Source: DATLGD01 sp035540755
Lineage (GTDB): Bacteria > Actinomycetota > Actinomycetes > Mycobacteriales > SCTD01
Reading direction: 5' to 3'
Assembly (NCBI GenBank): GCA_035540755.1
Contig: DATLGD010000230.1
Coordinates: 1-13,750 of the forward strand
DNA: 13,750 nt
The notes under the pieces: model-generated
Databases searched by the model: none
What the model saw: only the letters and a program-made list of their open reading frames with translations
What the model was told of the DNA's origin: nothing
Shown here: positions 5,110 through 12,067 of the stretch, piece after piece
How the letters are laid out: every line of letters begins with the position of its first letter
Position numbering within the stretch: the stretch's first letter is position 1
Translations under genes and position numbers: made by a program

Positions 5110-7251
5110 GTGGACAGCTCGGTCGCGATGGCGGACCGCGTCGAGAAGGCGGTCGGCGGCAAGACGGCGAAGGGCCTGGCCGCGCTCGGGATCGCCACGG
5201 TCGGCGACCTGCTGCGCCACTACCCGCGCCGCTACGCCGAGCGCGGGCAGCTCACGCCCGTCGGCGACCTGCAGGACGGCGAGCACGTCACCGTCGTCGG
5301 GGAGGTCGTGACGTCGACGCACCGGGTGGCGCGCAGCGGCAAGCCGATGGCCGAGGTGGTCGTCACCGACGGCTCCGGGGAGCTCAAGCTGACCTTCTTC
5401 GGCCGGGCCGCGAAGTGGAACGCCGACAAGCTCCGCCGGGGGAGTCGCGGCCTGTTCGCCGGGACGGTGAGCACGTTCAACAAGCAGCGGCAGCTGACCC
5501 ACCCCGAGTACGTGCTCGACGAGGACGTCGAGGACTTCGCCGGCGGCCTGCTGCCGGTCTACCCGGCCGGGAAGGCGATCAGCAGCTGGGACATCGCCAA
5601 GGCCGTCCGGACGGCGCTCGACGTCGTCGACTGGGGCGAGGACCCGCTGCCCGACCGGCTGCGGCGCGAGCGCCGGCTGCCCGGGCTCGAGCCGGCGCTG
5701 CGCGGCATCCACCGACCGTCCGGCTGGCCGGACGTGCAGGCGGCCAGGGCCCGGCTCACCTGGGACGAGGCCTTCACCCTGCAGGTGGTGCTCGCCCAGC
5801 GCCGCGCCGCCCTGGCCGCCTCCCCCGCGACCCCGCGGCCGTCGCGCGCCGGTGGCCTGCTCGAGGCCTTCGACGCCAGGCTGCCGTTCGCCCTCACGGG
5901 CGGCCAGCGGTCGGTCGGGGAGGTGCTCGACGCCGAGCTCGCGAGCGCGCACCCCATGCACCGGCTCCTGCAGGGCGAGGTCGGATCGGGCAAGACCCTC
6001 GTCGCGCTCCGGGCGATGCTCCGCGTCGTCGACGCCGGCGGCCAGGCCGCGCTGCTGGCGCCGACGGAGGTGCTCGCCCAGCAGCACGCCCGCTCGCTGC
6101 GCGACCTGCTCGGCCCGCTGGCCGAGGCGGGGCAGCTCGGCGGCGCCGACGTCGCCACCCGGGTGGCGCTGCTGACCGGCTCGCTCGGTGCCGCCGCCCG
6201 CCGGGCCGCGCTGCTCGACGCCGCCTCGGGGGCGGCCGGCATCGTCGTCGGCACGCACGCGCTGCTGCAGGAGAACGTGCAGTTCGCCGAGCTCGGGCTG
6301 GTCGTCGTCGACGAGCAGCACCGGTTCGGCGTCGAGCAGCGCGACGCGCTGCGGGCCAAGGCCGGCGGCACCCCGCCGCACGTGCTGGTCATGACCGCCA
6401 CGCCGATCCCGCGCACCGTCGCGATGACCGTCTACGGCGACCTCGAGGTGTCCACGCTGTCCGAGCTGCCCCGCGGGCGGTCACCCATCGCGACGCACGT
6501 GGTCGGCGGCGCCGGCCGGCCGTTCGAGCGCACCTGGGAGAAGATCCGTGAGGAGGTCGCGGCCGGGCACCAGGCGTTCGTCGTCTGCCCGCGCATCGGC
6601 GGCGACGACGCGGCGCCCGACGACGACGACGGCCGCCGGCCGGCCGCCGCTGTCGAGGACGTGCTCCCGCTGCTGTCGGCCGGCCCGCTGGCCGGGCTGC
6701 GGGTCGAGGCGCTGCACGGCCGGATGGCGCCCGATGACAAGGACGAGGCGATGCGCCGGTTCACCGCCGGCGACGTCGACGTGCTCGTCGCCACCACGGT
6801 CGTGGAGGTCGGCGTCGACGTCCCGAACGCGACCGTCATGGTCGTGCTCGACGCCGACCGCTTCGGCGTCTCGCAGCTGCACCAGCTGCGCGGGCGCATC
6901 GGGCGGGGGAGCGCACCCGGCCTGTGCGTGCTGGTCACCGACGTCGAGCCGGAGTCGCCCGCGGGGGAGCGGCTGCGGGCGGTGGCCTCGACCACCGACG
7001 GGTTCGCGCTGTCCGAGATCGACCTCCAGCAGCGGCGCGAGGGCGACGTGCTCGGCTCGACCCAGTCCGGTCGGCGGTCCTCGCTGCGGCTGCTCGAGCT
7101 GACCAAGCACGAGGACCTCATCCGCGAGGCGCGCGCGGTGGCCGCCGAGCTGGTCGCCGGCGACCCGGCGCTCGAGCGGCACCCGACGCTCGCCCGGGCC
7201 GTGGCCGAGCTGGTCGACCCGGAGCGGGCCGAGTGGCTGGAGAAGGCCTGA
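5110..7251 (+). CDS. recG: ATP-dependent DNA helicase RecG
   Basis: A 713-residue superfamily 2 helicase that reverses stalled replication forks and branch-migrates Holliday junctions. The N-terminal wedge domain begins with LRHYPRRYAERG (about 36-47). It is followed by an OB-fold, then helicase motifs: I GEVGSGKT (289-296), II DEQH (401-404, continuing RFGVEQR), III MTATPIPRT (428-436), HGRMAPDDKDEAM (motif IV region), ATTVVEVGVDVPNA (V) and HQLRGRIGRG (VI, from 591). An acidic low-complexity insert (DDAAPDDDDG, about 499-508) lies between the helicase lobes. GTG at 5110 is the first start after the DAK2 stop; ATG at 5128 (six codons later) is an alternative, as neither has a strong Shine-Dalgarno. 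Translational coupling to the DAK2 gene is likely. A 9-bp stem follows the stop. Confidence 0.96.
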   Translation: MDSSVAMADRVEKAVGGKTAKGLAALGIATVGDLLRHYPRRYAERGQLTPVGDLQDGEHVTVVGEVVTSTHRVARSGKPMAEVVVTDGSGELKLTFFGRAAKWNADKLRRGSRGLFAGTVSTFNKQRQLTHPEYVLDEDVEDFAGGLLPVYPAGKAISSWDIAKAVRTALDVVDWGEDPLPDRLRRERRLPGLEPALRGIHRPSGWPDVQAARARLTWDEAFTLQVVLAQRRAALAASPATPRPSRAGGLLEAFDARLPFALTGGQRSVGEVLDAELASAHPMHRLLQGEVGSGKTLVALRAMLRVVDAGGQAALLAPTEVLAQQHARSLRDLLGPLAEAGQLGGADVATRVALLTGSLGAAARRAALLDAASGAAGIVVGTHALLQENVQFAELGLVVVDEQHRFGVEQRDALRAKAGGTPPHVLVMTATPIPRTVAMTVYGDLEVSTLSELPRGRSPIATHVVGGAGRPFERTWEKIREEVAAGHQAFVVCPRIGGDDAAPDDDDGRRPAAAVEDVLPLLSAGPLAGLRVEALHGRMAPDDKDEAMRRFTAGDVDVLVATTVVEVGVDVPNATVMVVLDADRFGVSQLHQLRGRIGRGSAPGLCVLVTDVEPESPAGERLRAVASTTDGFALSEIDLQQRREGDVLGSTQSGRRSSLRLLELTKHEDLIREARAVAAELVAGDPALERHPTLARAVAELVDPERAEWLEKA

Positions 7252-7262
7252 GGCGTGCCGCG

Positions 7263-7288
7263 CCCGGTGCTACTGGCGCAGCACCGGG
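7263..7288 (+). terminator. recG terminator hairpin overlapping the end of the small membrane gene
   Basis: CCCGGTGCT (7263-7271) pairs perfectly with AGCACCGGG (7280-7288), loop 8 bases, beginning 11 bases after the recG stop. No T tract. The same bases encode the last six codons and stop of the opposing membrane protein, so the stem could act in both directions. Confidence 0.5.
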
Positions 7289-7389
7289 ACCAGCACGAAC
7301 AGCACGACGAAGAACAGCAGCGCCGCGAAGCCGACCACCTTCCAGGTGCGGGAGACCTTGGCGTTGACCTGGCTAGGCTCGTCTGGCAT
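7270..7389 (-). CDS. Small single-pass membrane protein (39 aa), unknown function
   Basis: ATG at 7389 opens a 39-residue frame: a polar start MPDEPSQVNAKVSRTWK (1-17), then a hydrophobic helix VVGFAALLFFVVLFVLVPVL (18-37) and a two-residue tail. The charge distribution (Lys/Arg before the helix) suggests the N-terminus stays in the cytoplasm. I do not recognise a family. Support for it being real: a clean single transmembrane segment of ideal length in a stretch otherwise unexplained between convergent recG and rsmD, and GC-rich third positions in this frame. Upstream GGGAAC/GGGCGA is only a weak ribosome-binding site. It is below the length most gene finders trust. Confidence 0.55.
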   Translation of the reverse strand: MPDEPSQVNAKVSRTWKVVGFAALLFFVVLFVLVPVLRQ

Positions 7390-7428
7390 GTCGCCCAGGT
7401 TCCCGCCCGCGCCCCACGCACACCTGTC

Positions 7429-7992
7429 GTGAGCCGCGTCATCGCCGGGCAGGCACGAGGCCGGCGCCTGGTGGTGCCTCCCGGGCCCGGCACCCGCCCG
7501 ACCTCGGACCGGGCGCGGGAGGGCCTGTTCTCGAGCCTGCAGTCGTTGACCGGCCGGGAGCTGGGCGTCGAGGGCGCGCACGTGCTCGACCTCTACGCCG
7601 GCAGCGGCGCCCTCGGGCTCGAGGCGCTGTCGCGGGGCGCCGCCACCGCCACCCTCGTCGAGGAGGACCCCTCGGCCCTGCGCGCGCTGCGCGGCAACGT
7701 CGACGCCGTCGGGCTGCCCGGCGCCGTCGTCGTGGACGACCGGGTCGAGCGCTTCCTCGCCCGCGCCGCGCAGCCGCGCTACGACGTCGTGCTGGTCGAC
7801 CCGCCCTACGACGACGACGTCGTCCCCGCGCTCGAGGCGCTCCTGCCCTGGCTGGCCGACGCCGCCGTCGTCGCCGTCGAGCGGAGGACCCCGCGCCGCG
7901 GGGAGCCCGGCCTCGCCTGGCCGGAGGGCTACGAGGCCCTCCGCGACCGCCGCTACGGGCAGGTCTCGCTCTGGTACGGTTCGCGATCATGA
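7429..7992 (+). CDS. rsmD: 16S rRNA (guanine966-N2)-methyltransferase RsmD
   Basis: A 187-residue SAM-dependent methyltransferase that modifies G966 of 16S rRNA during small-subunit assembly. It begins SRVIAGQARGRRLVVPPG, has TRPTSDRAREGLFSSL (22-37), the SAM-binding DLYAGSGALGLEALSRGA (54-71) and the catalytic DPPY (124-127), as in the family. GTG at 7429 is chosen because conserved residues begin directly after it; there is no strong Shine-Dalgarno. A -10-like TAGGCT at 7374-7379 upstream lacks a -35. Its last codons overlap the start of coaD (ATGA), an rsmD-coaD pair seen in many bacteria. Confidence 0.94.
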   Translation: MSRVIAGQARGRRLVVPPGPGTRPTSDRAREGLFSSLQSLTGRELGVEGAHVLDLYAGSGALGLEALSRGAATATLVEEDPSALRALRGNVDAVGLPGAVVVDDRVERFLARAAQPRYDVVLVDPPYDDDVVPALEALLPWLADAAVVAVERRTPRRGEPGLAWPEGYEALRDRRYGQVSLWYGSRS

Positions 7993-8468
7993 GACGGGCC
8001 GTCTGCCCCGGGTCGTTCGACCCCGTCACGCTCGGCCACCTCGACATCGTCGGGCGGGCCTCGGCGGTGTACGACGAGGTCACCGTCGCGGTCCTCATCA
8101 ACAAGAAGAAGTCCTCGCTGTACACCGTCGAGGAGCGCATGCAGCTGCTCGGCGAGGTCACCAAGGACTACGGCAACGTCGTCGTCGACAGCTTCCACGG
8201 CCTGCTCGTGGACTACTGCCGCGCCAAGGACATCCCGGTCATCGTCAAGGGGCTGCGGGCCGTCAGCGACTTCGACTACGAGCTGCAGATGGCGCAGATG
8301 AACCTGTCGCTGGCCGGCGTCGAGACGATGTTCATGACCACCAACCCGCTCTACAGCTTCCTGTCCTCCAGCCTGGTCAAGGAGGTCGCCACCTACGGGG
8401 GCGACGTCGCGCACCTGGTGCCGGAGCTGGTGCACCAGTCGCTGCTCGAGCGGTTGTCACAGGCCTGA
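7989..8468 (+). CDS. coaD: Phosphopantetheine adenylyltransferase CoaD
   Basis: A 159-residue nucleotidyltransferase that transfers AMP from ATP to 4'-phosphopantetheine, the penultimate step of coenzyme A synthesis. PGSFDPVTLGHLDI (7-20) contains the TxGH nucleotide motif with His17. KKSSLYTVEERM (40-51), VKGLRAVSDFDYELQMAQMN (86-105) and TTNPLYSFLSSSLVKEVA (117-134) are standard CoaD segments, and the length is normal (155-165). It is coupled to rsmD by ATGA. CoA made here also supplies the 4'-phosphopantetheine arm of the ACP encoded 2.6 kb downstream. Confidence 0.97.
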   Translation: MRRAVCPGSFDPVTLGHLDIVGRASAVYDEVTVAVLINKKKSSLYTVEERMQLLGEVTKDYGNVVVDSFHGLLVDYCRAKDIPVIVKGLRAVSDFDYELQMAQMNLSLAGVETMFMTTNPLYSFLSSSLVKEVATYGGDVAHLVPELVHQSLLERLSQA

Positions 8469-8521
8469 CCCGGGCACGCCGGGCTGGACCGCACCGATCC
8501 CGCACCGGAGGCACCGACCGC

Positions 8522-9058
8522 ATGGCGAACGTCGACGACGCGTCGGCCCCGGTCGCGGTCCACCTCGACCGGCTCGAGCAGATCGTCAAGGACGCGCGCG
8601 CCATGCCGATGTCGGCCTCCTGCGTCGTCAACCGGGCCGAGGTGCTCGCCGTCGTCGAGGACCTGCGCCGGGCCCTGCCCGAGTCGCTGGGCCGCGCCTC
8701 GCAGGTGCTCGGCGACCGCGAGGGCGTGGTCGCCGAGGGCCGCACCGAGGCCGAGAAGCTGCTCGACCAGGCCAAGGCCGAGCGCAAGGCGCTGCTCGCC
8801 AAGACCGAGGTGCACAAGGCCGCGAAGGCCGAGGCGCGGCGCATCGTCGAGGAGGCGCACACCGAGGCCGACGCTCTGCGGCTCGAGGTCGAGGAGTACG
8901 TGGACGCCAAGCTCGCCAACTTCGAGGTGGTCCTGTCCAAGACGCTCGGGGCGGTGCAGCGGGGACGCGCCCGGCTCCACGGGGAGAGCGAGCTGGACGC
9001 GCTCGCCGGCCCGTCCGACGCCGACGACCGGCCGCTCGGCCGGGAGTCACGGGCCTGA
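8522..9058 (+). CDS. SepIVA/DivIVA-like coiled-coil septal protein (Rv2927c-like)
   Basis: A 178-residue protein with no membrane segment. After a short disordered start, residues 14-50 form a hydrophobic-patterned N-terminal region (LDRLEQIVKDARAMPMSAS and NRAEVLAVVEDLRRALP). From 60 to about 145 there is a long Ala/Glu/Lys-rich coiled coil, then a polar tail. Position next to coaD and just upstream of DUF177-rnc-mutM matches mycobacterial Rv2927c, whose M. smegmatis homologue SepIVA (as I recall it) is an essential DivIVA-like septum protein. Residue pattern and synteny support the match; the septal role here is inferred. ATG at 8522 has GGAGG (8507-8511) 10 bases upstream. Such proteins are often misnamed ATP synthase subunit B. 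Confidence 0.75.
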   Translation: MANVDDASAPVAVHLDRLEQIVKDARAMPMSASCVVNRAEVLAVVEDLRRALPESLGRASQVLGDREGVVAEGRTEAEKLLDQAKAERKALLAKTEVHKAAKAEARRIVEEAHTEADALRLEVEEYVDAKLANFEVVLSKTLGAVQRGRARLHGESELDALAGPSDADDRPLGRESRA

Positions 9059-9061
9059 TCG

Positions 9062-9084
9062 CCCCCGCTGGCCCAGCCCGGGGG
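9062..9084 (+). terminator. Possible terminator after the rsmD-coaD-sepIVA unit
   Basis: CCCCCG (9062-9067) pairs with CGGGGG (9079-9084), and inside it CTG pairs with CAG with a two-base bulge, four bases after the upstream stop. No T tract. It lies just upstream of the next promoter, a sensible place for an end of transcription. Confidence 0.4.
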
Positions 9085-9093
9085 AGGCGGAGA

Positions 9094-9123
9094 TCGACGC
9101 CGCCGGCCGCCGTCGCGTAGGCT
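9094..9123 (+). promoter_or_regulatory. Promoter of the DUF177-rpmF-plsX-acpP-rnc-mutM operon
   Basis: TCGACG (9094-9099, four of six bases of TTGACA), 18-base spacer, TAGGCT (9118-9123, TANNNT). A start near 9130 would leave about 27 bases before the first GTG. It is the only good promoter I find before the six tightly packed genes downstream. Confidence 0.55.
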
Positions 9124-9156
9124 GGTCCCCGGTCTCACCGAGCCCGTCAGGTACCC

Positions 9157-9798
9157 GTGCCCCAGAACAGGACGCCACAGCACCGCCTCGACCCCCGCAA
9201 GCCCCTCGTCGTGGACACCCGCGAGCTGGGACGCCGCCCGGGGTCGATGCGCACGCTGCAGCGGACTGCTCCGGCGCCCGAGCGCCTCGGGATCGACATC
9301 ATCGGCGTGCCGACCGGTGCCGACCTCGAGCTGGACCTCCGGCTCGAGGCCGTCATGGAGGGCGTGCTGGTGAGCGGCACGGCCACCGTGCCGCTGTCGG
9401 GGGAGTGCGGGCGCTGCCTGGAAGCCGTGAGCGACGAGCTGACGGTCGACCTGCAGGAGCTCTACGCCTACGACAGCGAGCACGGACGGGGACGCGTCCC
9501 CGTGCAGGACGACGCCGACGACGACGAGACCGCACGGATGGAGGGCGACCTGCTCGACCTCGAGCCCGTGCTGCGGGACGCGGTGGTGCTCGCGCTGCCT
9601 CTGACCCCGCTGTGCCGGGAGGACTGCTCCGGGCTGTGCGCCGACTGCGGCGGGCGGCTCGACGACCTGCCGGACGACCACACGCACGACGGGTCCGACC
9701 CCCGCTGGGCCGGCCTCGCCGGACTGCTCGACCAGGACGACAGCACCGCCCGCACCGCCGGGCAGACTGACAGCACCCCACAGGACCAGGAGAACTAG
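9157..9798 (+). CDS. DUF177/YceD family protein
   Basis: A 213-residue YceD-like protein, a family tied by its near-universal position before rpmF to 23S rRNA or large-subunit biogenesis; the exact activity is not established. The core SGECGRCLEAV (81-91) and the cysteine cluster CREDCSGLCADCG (153-165) are the family hallmarks, giving six cysteines in CxxC-like sets that probably bind zinc. An acidic insert DDADDDE (118-124) precedes the helix LEPVLRDAVVLALPL. GTG at 9157 is the start, with only a weak AGG upstream. It is four bases from rpmF, so co-translation is likely. Actinobacterial versions share this length. Confidence 0.9.
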   Translation: MPQNRTPQHRLDPRKPLVVDTRELGRRPGSMRTLQRTAPAPERLGIDIIGVPTGADLELDLRLEAVMEGVLVSGTATVPLSGECGRCLEAVSDELTVDLQELYAYDSEHGRGRVPVQDDADDDETARMEGDLLDLEPVLRDAVVLALPLTPLCREDCSGLCADCGGRLDDLPDDHTHDGSDPRWAGLAGLLDQDDSTARTAGQTDSTPQDQEN

Positions 9799-9802
9799 AG
9801 CG

Positions 9803-9973
9803 ATGGCCGTCCCGAAGCGCAAGATGTCGCGCAGCAACACCCGCTCGCGCCGCGCGCAGTGGAAGACCAGCGCGCCGACGCTCGTCACCTGCGACCGCGG
9901 GCACACCACGCTGCCGCACACGGTCTGCCCGGAGTGCGGTCGCTACGACAAGCGCACCGTCGTCGAGGTCTGA
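9803..9973 (+). CDS. rpmF: Ribosomal protein bL32, with an altered zinc-ligand pair
   Basis: A 56-residue protein: MAVPKRKMSRSNTRSRRAQW (1-20) is the invariant L32 start, and VCPECGRYDKR (41-51) is the second half of the zinc ribbon. The first half reads TLVTCDRGHTTLPH, so where the usual pair is Cys-x2-Cys this protein has Cys30, Gly33 and His34. The second pair is Cys42 and Cys45. Either His34 replaces the missing cysteine or zinc binding is weakened. ATG at 9803 lies 4 bases after the DUF177 stop, with AGGAGAA (9788-9794) upstream as its ribosome-binding site. The gene ends in a TGA overlapped by the probable start of plsX. Confidence 0.96.
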   Translation: MAVPKRKMSRSNTRSRRAQWKTSAPTLVTCDRGHTTLPHTVCPECGRYDKRTVVEV

Positions 9974-11082
9974 GCCGAGACTCCGGGGTCGCCGGCCCGC
10001 GGGTCGCGCTCGACCTGCTGGGCGGCGACACCGCGCCGGACGCCGTCGTCGACGGCGCCCTGCTGGCGCTCGACGAGCAGGCCGACGTCGCCGTCGTCCT
10101 CGTCGGGCCGACCGACGTCGCCGAGCGGCTGCTGTCCGCCCGCCGTCCCGGCTGGCGCGACGAGCCGCGGCTGTCGCTCGCTGCCGCCTCGCAGGTGGTC
10201 GGCATGCACGAGGACCCCGTCCGGGCGGTACGCGCCAAGCGCGACGCCACCGTGCGGGTCTGCGCCCGCCTGGTGCGCGAGGGGCCGGGGGCGGGCGGCG
10301 CCGACGCCATGGTGTCGCTCGGCAGCACCGGCGCCACCCTCGCCGCCGCCGTGTTCACCCTGACCCGGCTGCGCGGCGTCGCGCGCCCGCCCCTGGCCGC
10401 GGTCATCCCGTCGTCGTCCGGCGACCTCGTGTTCCTCGACGCCGGCGCCACCGTGGAGTGCACCCCCGCGCTGCTCACCTCCTTCGCCCTCGTCGGCGCC
10501 GCGTACGCGACGGTGCGGCTCGGGGTGGAGCGGCCGCGCGTCGGCCTGCTCACCGTCGGCGAGGAGGCCGGCAAGGGCGACGCCGTCCGCAAGGCCGCCC
10601 ACGAGCAGCTGACCGAGGCCTTCGACGACCTGCCGGGCAGCTTCGTCGGCAACGTCGAGGGCGGGGACGTGCCGGCCGGCGGTCCCGCGGACGTCGTCGT
10701 CACCGACGGGTTCACCGGCAACGTGCTGGCCAAGGGCCTCGAGACCGCGGCACTCACCGTCACCGCGGCGGTCCGGGCGCACCTGGCCGCCCGCGGCGAC
10801 GTGCCGGACGAGGTGCTCGACGCGGTCGCCGGGGCCACCGCGCACATGTCCCCGGAGGTGCTCGGCGGCGCGGTCCTGCTCGGCGTGCGCGGTGTCGTCG
10901 TCGTGGGGCACGGGGCGAGCACGGCCCGCGGTGTCGCCAGCTGCATCCGCACCGCGGCCGACGCCGCCCGGGACGGGCTCGTGGCCCGCACCGCCGAGGC
11001 GCTGGAGGCGCTGGTCGGCGATGCTGACAGGCCTGCCGGGACCGTCGAGTCCGCCACCGACACGCCAGGAGCCCAGCCGTGA
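9970..11082 (+). CDS. plsX: Phosphate acyltransferase PlsX (start uncertain)
   Basis: About 370 residues. PlsX makes acyl-phosphate from acyl-ACP for phosphatidic acid synthesis at the membrane surface. Recognisable parts: VALDLLGGDTAPDAVVDGAL at the start, VGMHEDPVRAVRAKRDATVRV, VSLGSTGATLAAAVFTL, EEAGKGDAVRKAAHEQL, FVGNVEGGDV and VVTDGFTGNVLAKGLE. Several usual residues differ: DAMGGD reads DLLGGD, SAGNTGA reads SLGSTGA and KKDSS reads KRDAT, so it is a divergent actinobacterial member. The start is a problem: no ATG, GTG or TTG lies between the rpmF stop and the conserved core. CTG at 9970 overlaps the rpmF stop as CTGA and is chosen here; GTG at 9934 inside rpmF would add 12 residues. A Ser/Thr/Pro tail ends the protein. 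It overlaps acpP by GTGA. Confidence 0.85.
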   Translation: MSRDSGVAGPRVALDLLGGDTAPDAVVDGALLALDEQADVAVVLVGPTDVAERLLSARRPGWRDEPRLSLAAASQVVGMHEDPVRAVRAKRDATVRVCARLVREGPGAGGADAMVSLGSTGATLAAAVFTLTRLRGVARPPLAAVIPSSSGDLVFLDAGATVECTPALLTSFALVGAAYATVRLGVERPRVGLLTVGEEAGKGDAVRKAAHEQLTEAFDDLPGSFVGNVEGGDVPAGGPADVVVTDGFTGNVLAKGLETAALTVTAAVRAHLAARGDVPDEVLDAVAGATAHMSPEVLGGAVLLGVRGVVVVGHGASTARGVASCIRTAADAARDGLVARTAEALEALVGDADRPAGTVESATDTPGAQP

Positions 11083-11354
11083 CTCCCCCCACCGCCGCCG
11101 AGGTGCTCGAGGTCGTCCGCTCGGCCGTGGTCACCGTGCTCGAGGTCGACCCGGCCGTCGTCCAGCCCGGCACCCGGTTGCGCGAGGACCTCGAGGCCGA
11201 CTCCCTCGGCCTGGTCGAGATCGTCGAGATCGTCGAGGAGCGGCTGGCCGAGCGCGTCCCCGGCTTCCACGTCGAGGACGAGGAGCTCGACGGGCTGACC
11301 ACCGTCGACGACGCCGTCGACCTGGCGGTGCGGCGGCTGAGCGGCGCCGGATGA
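11079..11354 (+). CDS. acpP: Acyl carrier protein
   Basis: A 91-residue acidic four-helix carrier protein. The attachment motif EADSLGLVEIVEIVEE (39-54) places Ser42 to receive 4'-phosphopantetheine; the later TVDDAVDLAVRRL is the normal helix-4 end. It is about ten residues longer than E. coli ACP and carries DSLG rather than the common DSLD, with an enlarged loop around 58-70 (RVPGFHVEDEELD). GTG at 11079 overlaps the plsX stop, and its own stop overlaps rnc as ATGA. Lying between plsX and rnc, it is probably the donor of acyl groups to PlsX, but actinobacteria often have another acpP in a fabD-fabH-fabF cluster, so this may be a second copy. Confidence 0.92.
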   Translation: MTPPTAAEVLEVVRSAVVTVLEVDPAVVQPGTRLREDLEADSLGLVEIVEIVEERLAERVPGFHVEDEELDGLTTVDDAVDLAVRRLSGAG

Positions 11355-12067
11355 GCGGCCCCACCGCACCCGCCGGGCACCCGGAGCCGGGCCGCTTCGC
11401 CGAGCTCGAGGTCGCCCTCGGCACGCCGCTGGACCCCGACCTGATCGAGCAGGCGCTGACGCACCGCTCGTTCGCCTACGAGAACGGCGGCCTCCCGACC
11501 AACGAGCGGCTGGAGTTCCTCGGCGACGCCGTGCTCGGCCTGGTGGTCACCGAGGCGCTGTACGCCGCGCACCCGGACCTGCCCGAGGGGCAGCTGGCCA
11601 AGCTGCGGGCCGGCGTCGTCAGCTCACGGGCGCTCGCCGACGTCGCCCGCGGGGTCGGCCTCGGCGACTGGGTGCGGCTCGGTCGCGGCGAGCAGACCAC
11701 CGGCGGCCGGGACAAGAGCTCGATCCTCGCCGACACGCTGGAGGCGCTGCTCGGGGCGGTGTACCTCGACCGCGGCCTGCCCGCTGCGGTGCTCGTCGTG
11801 CGACGGCTGTGCGGTCCGCTGCTGGACTCCGTTGCCGCCGCCGACGGCGGTCGCGACTGGAAGACCACGCTGCAGGAGCGCAGCGCCGCCGAGGGCCTCG
11901 GCGTGCCGCAGTACCGCATCGACGACACCGGCCCGGCGCACGCCAAGCACTTCACCGCGCACGCGGTGGTGGCCGGCCGCGAGCTCGGCACCGGCACCGG
12001 CCGCACGAAGAAGGAGGCCGAGCAGGTGGCCGCCGAGCAGGCCTGGCGGGCGCTCTCCCGTGCCTGA
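11351..12067 (+). CDS. rnc: Ribonuclease III
   Basis: A 238-residue double-strand-specific RNase that processes rRNA precursors and structured mRNAs. The catalytic domain carries the signature NERLEFLGDAVLG (51-63) with Glu52, Glu55 and Asp59, and ADTLEALLGAVYLD (127-140) with Asp128 and Glu131 as the expected metal ligands. The C-terminal dsRNA-binding domain runs from DWKTTLQERSAAEG (169-182) to GRTKKEAEQVAAEQAWRAL (217-235). All catalytic residues are present. ATG at 11351 overlaps the acpP stop (ATGA); the 3' end overlaps mutM by 8 bases. Confidence 0.97.
   Translation: MSGPTAPAGHPEPGRFAELEVALGTPLDPDLIEQALTHRSFAYENGGLPTNERLEFLGDAVLGLVVTEALYAAHPDLPEGQLAKLRAGVVSSRALADVARGVGLGDWVRLGRGEQTTGGRDKSSILADTLEALLGAVYLDRGLPAAVLVVRRLCGPLLDSVAAADGGRDWKTTLQERSAAEGLGVPQYRIDDTGPAHAKHFTAHAVVAGRELGTGTGRTKKEAEQVAAEQAWRALSRA

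Noticed and set aside
3406..6381. A 991-codon open frame on the minus strand opposite the DAK2 and recG genes
   Set aside because: Composition is Arg/Ala/Gly/His-biased with no family motif, and it lies antisense to two genes with clear motifs; such frames arise because stop codons are rare in GC-rich third-position-biased sequence.
3897..6551. An 884-codon plus-strand frame crossing the DAK2-recG junction
   Set aside because: Extremely Arg/Gly/Ala-rich, out of frame with the two recognised genes, no motif.
8469..8483. CCCGG/CCGGG stem after coaD as a terminator
   Set aside because: Only 5 bp, no T tract, and the next gene starts about 40 bases on with its own ribosome-binding site; expected by chance at this GC content.
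8377..9921. A 514-codon minus-strand frame opposite the SepIVA-like, DUF177 and rpmF genes
   Set aside because: Shadow of three genuine genes; low-complexity translation.
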